From an uncultured Clostridium sp. (GTDB lineage Bacteria; Bacillota; Clostridia; TANB77; CAG-508): DNA of 6,837 nucleotides. Positions 1 to 6,837 of this stretch are shown here, piece after piece. The stretch covers positions 1 to 6,837 of the forward strand of contig USQY01000064.1 of NCBI GenBank assembly GCA_900557045.1, given 5' to 3'. Position numbers and translations under genes: made by a program. Positions within the stretch are counted from its first letter, which is position 1; every line of letters begins with the position of its first letter. The notes under the pieces were generated by a model. The model saw nothing but the letters and a program-made list of their open reading frames with translations. It was not told the DNA's origin and searched no databases.

Positions 1-207
1 AATTAAATATTCTAATGCAGTTTTTCCACCTATTCCTCTTGAAAACCAATACCACATACCATTACTTATTTTTAAACTATCGTGTGTTCTAGTCATATAA
101 GTATCTCTACTAAAATGTACTAATTCATCTGGTTCATAGTTTTTCAAATAAGTATATAAATCCATTTCTTTTGCTTTTCGTATTTCTTCTGGTTGATAAT
201 AAGCCAT
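1..207 (-). CDS. DUF3991/Toprim primase-like protein, N-terminal 69 residues (3' partial)
   Basis: An open frame starts at ATG 207-205 and runs off the window edge without a stop, reading MAYYQPEEIRKAKEMDLYTY and onward. The segments YLKNYEPDELVHF (20-32), THDSLKISNG (41-50) and WYWFSRGIGGKTALEYL (52-68) match the N-terminal, zinc-finger-derived region of DUF3991/Toprim proteins found in conjugative elements. These are related to DnaG-type primases and are thought to act in element replication or transfer. In many relatives a Cys sits near YxTRxHDS; here that position is Met39, so the CHC2-type zinc site looks degenerate. The catalytic Toprim part would lie outside the window. The start is chosen from a Shine-Dalgarno (AAAGGTAGG) that overlaps the upstream gene's stop codon. 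The family call is from recalled sequence patterns. Confidence 0.8.
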   Translation of the reverse strand, partial: MAYYQPEEIRKAKEMDLYTYLKNYEPDELVHFSRDTYMTRTHDSLKISNGMWYWFSRGIGGKTALEYLI

Positions 208-214
208 ACTATTA

Positions 215-223
215 CCTACCTTT
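215..223 (-). promoter_or_regulatory. Shine-Dalgarno overlapping upstream stop codon
   Basis: On the minus strand the sequence reads AAAGGTAGG, ending 7 nt before the ATG at 207. The TAG stop of the DUF3848-like gene (218-216) lies inside it. This fixes the start of the primase-like gene and suggests that ribosomes finishing the upstream gene help start the next one. Confidence 0.7.
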
Positions 224-566
224 CTTTTTCTTTTTTCTTTGATTGTTTTGCTTTATATTCTTCTGCTAATTCTGCTACTATTTCATCAGTATTATCTTCT
301 AATAATTGATTTATATTTAAGTCAGAATCCATCCATCCTTGATATAAAGTTTCCAATGAATTTTTTTCATTTTTTAATGCTTTTATTTCATCTAAATCAT
401 ACCTTTGTGATTCCGGATAAAACAAACACATTAGTTCTTCTTTCATTGTAGTTTCATAAGATTTATCAATTATTTCTTTTGAAGTAAGTGTTTCTAATTC
501 TTTCTTGTAAGAATCAAATTCACTTTCTAATTTAGAATATAATTCTTCTCTAATTTTTTCTTCCAT
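216..566 (-). CDS. DUF3848-like protein (116 aa)
   Basis: This is a charged, helical cytoplasmic protein. The segment LYSKLESEFDSYKKELETL (9-27), followed by EIIDKSYETTMKEELM (31-46), resembles the DUF3848 pattern as I recall it (LYxKMxAExxxYxxxL, then EEILxHxYEYTxREDIL), a domain common in Tn1549-like elements, where its role is unknown. The later part has ETLYQGWMDSDLNINQLLED (72-91) and a very basic C-terminus (KAKQSKKKEKER), which could contact nucleic acid, although this is only suggested by charge. The start ATG at 566-564 has a good Shine-Dalgarno (AAAGGAAAG, 7 nt upstream). The stop TAG lies only 8 nt before the next start codon and forms part of that gene's ribosome binding site, so the two are probably translated together. 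Confidence 0.85.
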   Translation of the reverse strand: MEEKIREELYSKLESEFDSYKKELETLTSKEIIDKSYETTMKEELMCLFYPESQRYDLDEIKALKNEKNSLETLYQGWMDSDLNINQLLEDNTDEIVAELAEEYKAKQSKKKEKER

Positions 567-573
567 AATGTCA

Positions 574-582
574 CTTTCCTTT
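574..582 (-). promoter_or_regulatory. Shine-Dalgarno of the DUF3848-like gene
   Basis: On the minus strand the sequence reads AAAGGAAAG, 7 nt before the ATG at 566. It supports this start and lies just after the T-rich tail of the possible terminator hairpin, so an mRNA starting or continuing through here would carry it. Confidence 0.65.
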
Positions 583-585
583 CTA

Positions 586-632
586 TAAAATAAAAAAGAG
601 CGAAGATAGTTTTTACTAAAATCACTCTCTTT
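586..632 (-). terminator. Possible weak rho-independent terminator or attenuator
   Basis: Directly after the stop of the 106-aa gene, the minus strand reads AAAGAG (632-627), about 26 nt of loop or imperfect inner stem, CTCTTT (600-595), and then continues the T-rich tract (TTTATTTT). The outer stem is six pairs with mismatches further in, so it is weak. It would separate the first two genes from the DUF3848-like and primase-like genes, or allow partial read-through. Confidence 0.35.
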
Positions 633-634
633 GG

Positions 635-955
635 TTATTTTACCAATTCCATTTCTTTCATAAGATAGTAGAAATATTTTCCTCCTAAATAGAACATTTT
701 CTTTTGTTCAATAAGCATTCTATCAATACAAGAAGTAAAGTATTTTACTAATAATTCTACTTCTTCTTTTGTTAATGAAACTGATTCGTTATTCTCTATT
801 ATTGATTGAATTTTACTATTTGTACCAGTTATCTCTTGGCAAGTTCTGTTGAGTTCCATATACTCTTTTTCCTTGTTTAGTTGATGTGTTTGTCCATTAA
901 GCACATACCAAAATAATTCATCAAATTTCTTCTCCATTTCCTTATCAAAATCCAT
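635..955 (-). CDS. Small hypothetical protein (106 aa), conjugative-element accessory
   Basis: I do not recognise a specific function. The start ATG at 955-953 is supported by a strong Shine-Dalgarno (AAAGGAAAGG, 10 nt upstream), and the gene ends in TAA. The product is soluble-looking and mostly helical, with no signal peptide or membrane segment. It begins with a charged helix (MDFDKEMEKKFDELF), has polar middle segments and two separated cysteines (C39, C76), and ends in an aromatic-rich helix (MFYLGGKYFYYLMKEM, 87-102). The pattern of an N-terminal L/F-rich helix followed by a late F/Y-x-x-G-x-K/R helix loosely recalls small DUF6809/DUF6664-like proteins of Clostridia elements; this is a weak resemblance from memory. 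It lies 69 bp downstream of the methyltransferase-helicase gene on the same strand, so co-transcription is likely. Confidence 0.8.
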   Translation of the reverse strand: MDFDKEMEKKFDELFWYVLNGQTHQLNKEKEYMELNRTCQEITGTNSKIQSIIENNESVSLTKEEVELLVKYFTSCIDRMLIEQKKMFYLGGKYFYYLMKEMELVK

Positions 956-965
956 ATATTCATCA

Positions 966-975
966 CCTTTCCTTT
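966..975 (-). promoter_or_regulatory. Shine-Dalgarno of the 106-aa gene
   Basis: On the minus strand the sequence reads AAAGGAAAGG, 10 nt before the ATG at 955. A second ATG 8 nt upstream of that start is out of frame and closer to the site, so the in-frame ATG at 955 is retained as the start. Confidence 0.65.
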
Positions 976-1024
976 TGGATGTGAATATTTTAACACAATA
1001 GCCTTTTAGAATTAAATGTGCGAT

Positions 1025-4000
1025 TTATCTCTCATATTCTTTTTTACAATCTTGACTATCATCACTTATGTCATTACCATCATCAATGATTTCTTTGTCT
1101 TTGTTATTGAGATTTAATTTTATATTTAATTCATCTAATCTCTTTGACTTTGTTTTCAATTCTTCCTCTTGTGGGAATGGCTTTTCAATTTCTTTTTTAG
1201 CACTTTCATAATTCTTTTTAGTGTCTTCAAGATTATTTTCTATACTAGAAAGTCTTGTTTCTATACCATTTAAAACATTATCAATACGAGTTATATTTCC
1301 ACTAGGATCACTACCCAATTCAGTTTTATATGATAAATTATTTTTCATACTAGCATAGAACTTTCTGTCTATAGTATCAAAAGATAATATAATTTTAAAA
1401 CCTTTATACTCTCCAATTTCAAGTGGTTCTGGATTAGTCATAGACTTACATATTTCAATAATCTTTTCTCCTGCTTCTTTTCTTTCAGCAAAGTCTATAC
1501 CTTTTATATTCATTTTTTCAAAAGAATTATCTGGAGTATTATTATTGTTAAATACCTCAATATCTTCTTTCATATCTTCAATTCTATTTTCTAATCTTTT
1601 TATTTCATTTGGATAATATTTAATCACTTTATCCTCTAATGCATACTTTTCACTCAAATAATTTTGTTTTAATAATTTTAATTTTGCAACTTGTGTATCA
1701 AGTTCTGTTTTTTCAATTATATCTGGATTTCCTGCTGCTAATGCTTTAATTTCAGCATAAGACAATGCAGTTTCATCAATATCTTCTGCAAACCTCACAG
1801 GAGTTTTTGATGTCATTATTTGTGAAATAAATCTTTGCTTATTTTCTACTAATTGATATAAGTATGCGTCAAAAGTTCCTTCTGTTACATATCTATAAAT
1901 ATCTACTTCTGGATTTTTATTTCCTTGTCTTATTATTCTTCCTGACCTTTGTATTAAGTCACTTGGTCGCCAAGGACAATCTAAATCGTGTAAGGCTATA
2001 AGTCTATCCTGACAGTTAGTTCCTGCACCCATTTTTTGTGTACTTCCTATAAGAACTCTAACTTGTCCTCGCCTTACTTTATTAAATAATTCTTGCTTCC
2101 TTGCGTCTGTGTTTGCGTCGTGAATAAAAGCAATTTCTTCTTCTGGCATACCTCTATCTATAAGTTTTGTTTTTAAATCATCATAGACATTAAATTTACC
2201 ATCGTTATGAGGAGTTGATAAATCACAAAACACTAATTGTGCAGATTTATCTTCACTTGTTTTATCCCAAATACTATAAATATTATCAGCACAAGTTGCT
2301 ACTTTGCTATGCTCAAAATCTTCTAACATATCATTTGTAAGTCTTTGATCTAGTGCTAATTTTCTTCCATCATTAGTTATTTTTAGCATATTATCAACTG
2401 ATGAATCTACCATTCTATTTCTTATTTTCTCTGCCCTTTCAGATAAGTCTTTTACTAATTCTTTTTGAATTTCACTAGGCTCTATAACCACATTATGATA
2501 GTTAGCTTTTGGTACTGGAAGATTAAGCATTTCAGAAGTTTGAATGTCTGCCACTTCTTTAAAAAGTGCCATTAGTTCTGGTAAATTAAAGAACTTAGCA
2601 AACCTTGTTTTTGCTCGGTAGCCTGTTCCCTCTGGACTTAATTCTATCGCGGTTACAGTTTCTCCAAAAGTTGAAGCCCAAGCGTCAAATTGTTGAAGAT
2701 GTCTTTTTTCTAGTTCACTATATTGTAGATACCTCTGCATTGTATATAGTTCTACCATAGAGTTTGAAATTGGAGTTCCAGTTGCAAATATGACACCTTT
2801 ACCGCCTGTTAGTTCATCAAGATACCTACACTTCATAAATAAATCTGATGACTTTTGTGCTTCTGTTTGTGCTATACCACCGACATTTCTCATTTTAGTG
2901 TAAAGAAATAGATTTTTATAGTAATGGGCTTCATCTACAAATATTCTATCAACACCTAACTCCTCAAAAGTTACGACATCATCTTTTCTTGAAGTGTCAT
3001 TTAATTTTGCAAGTCTTGTTTCTAAACCCTTTTTAGTTTTCTCCATTTGTTTGATAGAGAATCTTTCGCCATTATTATTTTTTAAATCTTGAATGCCCAA
3101 AGTTATATCTTCTATTTGTTTTTGGATTATTGCAACTTGTCTTTCAACTGACATTGGTATTTTCTCAAATTGTGAATGTGAAATTATGATAGCGTCATAA
3201 TCTCCTGTGGCTATTCTTGAACAAAACTTTTTACGATTAGCAGTTTCAAAATCTTTCTTTGTAGTTACTAAAACATTTGCACTCGGATATAGTTGTAAAA
3301 ACTCTTGACCAAACTGTTCTACAATATGATTAGGCACTACAAATAATGATTTATTACATAAGCCTAATCTTTTTGACTCCATTGCAGCAGCAACCATTTC
3401 AAAAGTTTTACCTGCTCCAACTTCGTGTGCTAAAAGTGTATTACCTCCATAAAGTATTCGTGCAATTGCATTTACTTGATGTTTTCGTAAGGTTATTTCT
3501 GGATTCATTCCATCAAAACTGATATGACTTCCATCATACTCTCGTGGTCTTATAGAATTAAATCTTTCATTATAAAACTTTGTTAATCTTTCTCTACGCT
3601 CTGGATCTTTCCATATCCATTCCTCAAAAGCAAGTTTTATTTGCTCTTGTTTCGCCTGTGCTATTGCTGTTTCTTTTTTATTTAATTCTGCTACTCTCTT
3701 ACCATTTTCGTCTTCATAATAATCATAGATTCTTGTATCTTTAAGATTTAAACTATCTTCAATAATTTTGTAAGCACTTGCTCTACCAGTTCCATAAGTA
3801 TTAGTTGCTTTAATATTATACTTATCATAATTTTTGCCCTCTATCCACCACTCGGAAGTTGCTTCATTATAATGAACATTTATATTTTGACAAGCATAAT
3901 TACTAGGATTTAATAAATATTCAATAAAGACTTTTATATCTTCAGGTGGAATCCAAGTAGAGCCAAGTCTAACACTTATTTCACTTGCACTTAAATCTTT

Positions 4001-6837
4001 TGGTTGAACCTCTTTTAAATATTTAACATTTACATTAAATCTTTCATCTGTTTCAGCAAAATGTTCTGCAATCTTTAATTTTTCTCTTACATTACCAGAC
4101 AAATACTCATCTGCTGTAACCCATTGATTAGGCTCTCCGTATTCAGGAACATTGAATATTTCTCCCTCTAAATCTTTAAGCATTTTATCCATATCCATAT
4201 TACAAAGTTTTTGCATAAAGGTTATATCAACTCTTGCCTTTTCGGATAGTGAAACAATTAAAGCGTCGTTTGCATTATCAACTGATGTTATCTCTGTTTT
4301 AGGCTTGATAGTTCTTTTTGTGAACATATCTGCTTTTCTTGCAAGATTTCCATTCTCATCTAAAATTTCAAGAGAACATAATAGATAATAACTTGAATCA
4401 TTTGAAAAAGCAGAGTTATTTCCTCTACTATTGATTAGTCCATATTTCTTTGTAAACCTATCATATAATTGATTTAATTTCACTTGTTCTCTCTTTATAT
4501 CTTCATCTGGATAATCTTCCGTTTGATATTCTAAAAGAGTTCTAACACAATCCCTTATTTCAATTAAACCTTTAACTCTATTTTCAGTAGTCATTGCTAA
4601 TTCTTGTGGGTACATTCTACTATTTTCTCTAAAATATATTTTGTCATCTATTAAAGTGTATGAGAAGTTTCTTACCGTTAAATCTGCTTCAATGGAATTA
4701 TCTTCTTCTCCTATATCATCTAGTTCATACTCTTTTACTTCGGCGTGTATATTTGAAATTGCTCTTTCTAACTTATCTTCTAACTTTTCACCATCAGAGA
4801 TACAAGCAGAATCATAGCCAAACCTAGTTGAAATCATTTCCATATTTCCTAGTATCATTTCTGGATTATCAATAAAATACTGATTCATTTTTATACCATC
4901 ATCATTTTCTCCAAGATATACCCAGTCTGGTTCAATATCAGTTATTGAATCTCTTTTTTGTAAGAAAATAATGTCTGATGTGACTTCGGTACCTGCATTT
5001 GCTTTAAATGTGTTGTTAGGTAGTCTAATAGCACCTAATAAATCTGCTCTTTGAGCAATATATTTTCTAACACTTGGATTTTCTTTATCTAGTGTACCTT
5101 TGCTTGTTATAAATGCAATAACACCACCTGGTCTAACCTTATCAAGTGTCTTTGCAAAAAAGTAATCGTGAATTAAAAATTTATGCTTATCATATTTCTT
5201 ATCTAATACCTTGAAATCTCCAAATGGAACATTGCCAACTGCTACATCAAAAAAAGAGTTAGGAAGATTAGTATCTTCATAACCTTGTACTGCAACGGTT
5301 GATTTTTGATAAAGTTGTCTTGCAATTCTACCACTTATGGAATCAAGTTCTACACCATATAACTTACAATTTTCTAATGAATCTGGTAACATACCTATAA
5401 AGTTACCAACACCACAAGATGGCTCTAATATATTACCTGTTTTAAGCCCCATATTCTCTAATGCTTTATACATTGACCTAATTACTACTGGTGGTGTATA
5501 AAAGGCTGTTAAAGTAGATTCTCGTGCTTGTGAATACTCTTTTTCATCAAGTAAATTCTTTAATATACTATATTCATTACTCCAAGAATAATCTTTTTCA
5601 TCAAAGGCTTGTGGAAGTCCACCCCAGCCGACATATTTCGACAATATCTCTTGTTCTTGTGGAGTTGCAAATCTGTTTTCTTCTTCACATTTTTTTAGAA
5701 CTCTTATTGCTTCAACATTGTTATTAAATTTTTCTCTTGGGCTACCCTCACCTAAATTATCATTTGTAATTTTAAATTGATTTCTATCAGAAGTAGGTAT
5801 TTCTGGGTGAATATCAAAACTTTTTATTTTATTACTTTTTTTCTTTTCAAATACTGGAACAATGTTTTCTTCTTGAACTTCGGGTTCTTCTTCAATAGAA
5901 AGTGATATTTCTTCTTTTACATTTTCCTCTATATTGCTTGACTCTTCATTTATATTATCTTTAATATCACTTACTTTAATTTTAAGATGATCATTTGCAG
6001 GATTTTCTTGTACTTTTCTATCAAATTCTTCTTTGGACATTTCACGATTAAATAAAGGATACCTAAAATCATATAATACGACATTACTGATTCCAATACT
6101 TAATATTTCATATTCATCTGCTCCAATATAAATTCTATCTCCTAAATGATATTGATATTCGTATTTTTCTTCGGTTGGTTCTTCTATTATTTTTTCAGCT
6201 AGATTATTACTTGCCTCAATAAATTCTCTTTCTTGGTCTTTTTCATCAAGCCACTTCGGATATTCTTCTAATTCCTTTGAATTAAGGTATCTATCTTCGT
6301 GAATAAGAGTTTTTATTCTTTTTTCAATATAATTCCACTTGAATAATTGTTCTTTGGCACTAGCGTCAAAATAACCTCTATTAAATCTTACACCTTTATA
6401 ATCAGTATTAACTCCAATTCCTGCTCCTTTTATTGTAGAAGTAGCACCACTTATTCCATATAAGTTTTTAAGATAATTTATATTATTCTCTGTTGATAAA
6501 CTTTTACTAAATTGTTCGTAAATACTAAACTTTGTATCACGGTGTTGTTCTGTTAAATATCTATCAATAAACTCCTGTGTAAATTCTAAATCAGATACTG
6601 ATTTTTCACTATTTTCATCAAGAAAACTTAATTGGTCTGTTACACTTGGCAATGGTTCTATTCTATCATTTAACTGATTTAATAAAATCATTGCGTCATA
6701 GTGATAAGTTAAATCTTCCCAACTGACAAAACTTTCTGTATCTCTTGATAAGAAATTTCCTTTCCAAAATAAAATACCGTTGTCAAAAGTTTTATAACCA
6801 TACATTTGGTCATCAACTATAACACCGGTATAATCTT
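1025..6837 (-). CDS. Giant N6-adenine methyltransferase / SNF2-like helicase fusion of conjugative elements (5' partial)
   Basis: This is a multidomain DNA-processing protein of the type carried by Tn1549/CTn-like elements. Residues are numbered from the Met codon at 6805-6803. Residues 1-200 are the element-specific N-terminal region, including FSIYEQF and YLKNLYGISGA, typical of this family. Residues about 218-275 hold a small block (GDRIYIGADEYEIL, then EFDRKVQENPANDHL). Residues 280-330 are an acidic/basic linker. The methyltransferase spans about 360-620: FYTPP (435-439), motif I EPSCGVGNF (461-469), motif IV NVPF (525-528). The SF2/SNF2-like helicase spans about 1100-1660: RKHQ (1107-1110), Walker A HEVGAGKT (1127-1134), DEAH (1291-1294), ATGTP (1341-1345), motif V GSTQKMGAGTN (1587-1597), motif VI QRSGRIIRQG (1619-1628). 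Coiled coils fill much of 1699-1926. The frame stays open from that Met to the window edge and no Shine-Dalgarno precedes it, so the gene probably starts outside. The role is inferred: DNA modification and translocation, possibly DarB-like antirestriction. Confidence 0.9.
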   Translation of the reverse strand, partial: DYTGVIVDDQMYGYKTFDNGILFWKGNFLSRDTESFVSWEDLTYHYDAMILLNQLNDRIEPLPSVTDQLSFLDENSEKSVSDLEFTQEFIDRYLTEQHRDTKFSIYEQFSKSLSTENNINYLKNLYGISGATSTIKGAGIGVNTDYKGVRFNRGYFDASAKEQLFKWNYIEKRIKTLIHEDRYLNSKELEEYPKWLDEKDQEREFIEASNNLAEKIIEEPTEEKYEYQYHLGDRIYIGADEYEILSIGISNVVLYDFRYPLFNREMSKEEFDRKVQENPANDHLKIKVSDIKDNINEESSNIEENVKEEISLSIEEEPEVQEENIVPVFEKKKSNKIKSFDIHPEIPTSDRNQFKITNDNLGEGSPREKFNNNVEAIRVLKKCEEENRFATPQEQEILSKYVGWGGLPQAFDEKDYSWSNEYSILKNLLDEKEYSQARESTLTAFYTPPVVIRSMYKALENMGLKTGNILEPSCGVGNFIGMLPDSLENCKLYGVELDSISGRIARQLYQKSTVAVQGYEDTNLPNSFFDVAVGNVPFGDFKVLDKKYDKHKFLIHDYFFAKTLDKVRPGGVIAFITSKGTLDKENPSVRKYIAQRADLLGAIRLPNNTFKANAGTEVTSDIIFLQKRDSITDIEPDWVYLGENDDGIKMNQYFIDNPEMILGNMEMISTRFGYDSACISDGEKLEDKLERAISNIHAEVKEYELDDIGEEDNSIEADLTVRNFSYTLIDDKIYFRENSRMYPQELAMTTENRVKGLIEIRDCVRTLLEYQTEDYPDEDIKREQVKLNQLYDRFTKKYGLINSRGNNSAFSNDSSYYLLCSLEILDENGNLARKADMFTKRTIKPKTEITSVDNANDALIVSLSEKARVDITFMQKLCNMDMDKMLKDLEGEIFNVPEYGEPNQWVTADEYLSGNVREKLKIAEHFAETDERFNVNVKYLKEVQPKDLSASEISVRLGSTWIPPEDIKVFIEYLLNPSNYACQNINVHYNEATSEWWIEGKNYDKYNIKATNTYGTGRASAYKIIEDSLNLKDTRIYDYYEDENGKRVAELNKKETAIAQAKQEQIKLAFEEWIWKDPERRERLTKFYNERFNSIRPREYDGSHISFDGMNPEITLRKHQVNAIARILYGGNTLLAHEVGAGKTFEMVAAAMESKRLGLCNKSLFVVPNHIVEQFGQEFLQLYPSANVLVTTKKDFETANRKKFCSRIATGDYDAIIISHSQFEKIPMSVERQVAIIQKQIEDITLGIQDLKNNNGERFSIKQMEKTKKGLETRLAKLNDTSRKDDVVTFEELGVDRIFVDEAHYYKNLFLYTKMRNVGGIAQTEAQKSSDLFMKCRYLDELTGGKGVIFATGTPISNSMVELYTMQRYLQYSELEKRHLQQFDAWASTFGETVTAIELSPEGTGYRAKTRFAKFFNLPELMALFKEVADIQTSEMLNLPVPKANYHNVVIEPSEIQKELVKDLSERAEKIRNRMVDSSVDNMLKITNDGRKLALDQRLTNDMLEDFEHSKVATCADNIYSIWDKTSEDKSAQLVFCDLSTPHNDGKFNVYDDLKTKLIDRGMPEEEIAFIHDANTDARKQELFNKVRRGQVRVLIGSTQKMGAGTNCQDRLIALHDLDCPWRPSDLIQRSGRIIRQGNKNPEVDIYRYVTEGTFDAYLYQLVENKQRFISQIMTSKTPVRFAEDIDETALSYAEIKALAAGNPDIIEKTELDTQVAKLKLLKQNYLSEKYALEDKVIKYYPNEIKRLENRIEDMKEDIEVFNNNNTPDNSFEKMNIKGIDFAERKEAGEKIIEICKSMTNPEPLEIGEYKGFKIILSFDTIDRKFYASMKNNLSYKTELGSDPSGNITRIDNVLNGIETRLSSIENNLEDTKKNYESAKKEIEKPFPQEEELKTKSKRLDELNIKLNLNNKDKEIIDDGNDISDDSQDCKKEYER

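Noticed and set aside
239..451. Plus-strand open frame of 70 codons
   Set aside because: It lies antisense inside the DUF3848-like gene, is a Leu/Ile/Phe-rich translation typical of the complement of Lys/Glu-rich AT-rich coding DNA, and has no convincing ribosome binding site.
956..1024. Possible promoter (TTTAAT, 18 bp, TAAAAT on the minus strand) and a small TGTG/CACA inverted repeat ahead of the 106-aa gene
   Set aside because: The -35-like box is poor, such matches are frequent in AT-rich DNA, and the 4-bp stem with a 10-nt loop is too weak. Co-transcription from the upstream gene explains expression as well.
4152..4388. Plus-strand open frame of 78 codons
   Set aside because: It is fully antisense to the methyltransferase-helicase gene and has Ser/Ile-rich shadow composition with no family resemblance.
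5524..5727. Plus-strand open frame of 67 codons
   Set aside because: It is antisense to the methyltransferase region of the giant gene, and its composition matches a shadow frame.
1..6837. CRISPR array, tRNA/rRNA genes, insertion sequence ends, att sites
   Set aside because: No regularly spaced repeats, cloverleaf-like sequence, terminal inverted repeats or integrase gene were seen; nearly all of the window is coding on one strand.
1025..6837. Reading the giant protein as a type I restriction or DISARM-like defence gene
   Set aside because: No nuclease motif, specificity subunit or defence partner genes are visible, and the neighbouring genes are typical of conjugative elements, so a mobile-element role fits better.

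Overview
The window is AT-rich, lysine/asparagine-heavy coding DNA with strong AAGGAAAG-type Shine-Dalgarno sites, as expected of a low-GC Bacillota (Firmicutes) genome. All genes lie on the minus strand, so transcription runs from high to low coordinates. The gene set matches the accessory DNA-processing part of a Tn1549/CTn-type integrative conjugative element: a giant methyltransferase-helicase, a DUF3848-like protein and a DUF3991/Toprim primase-like protein. No relaxase, coupling protein, integrase or att site is visible, so the mobile-element assignment rests on gene families recalled from knowledge, not on a seen boundary.

Layout in order of transcription. (1) 6837-1025: a very large protein (at least 1936 residues, 5' end beyond the window) that joins an N-terminal element-specific region, an N6-adenine methyltransferase domain, a complete SNF2-like SF2 helicase and a coiled-coil tail. 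It fills about 85% of the window. (2) 955-635: a 106-residue small protein of no recognised function. (3) A possible weak terminator or attenuator hairpin at about 586-632. (4) 566-216: a 116-residue charged, helical DUF3848-like protein. (5) 207-1: the first 69 codons of a DUF3991/Toprim-type primase-like protein, cut by the window edge; its Shine-Dalgarno overlaps the stop codon of gene 4, which suggests translational coupling.

How they may work together (inference): the methyltransferase-helicase would modify and/or remodel element DNA, with DarB-like protection from restriction as the best-known analogy, while the primase-like protein would support strand synthesis during transfer or replication. 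The two small proteins are conserved companions of unknown role. Nothing here is a clearly new system. The least explained parts are the 106-residue protein, the atypical NVPF catalytic motif and the N-terminal region of the giant protein.
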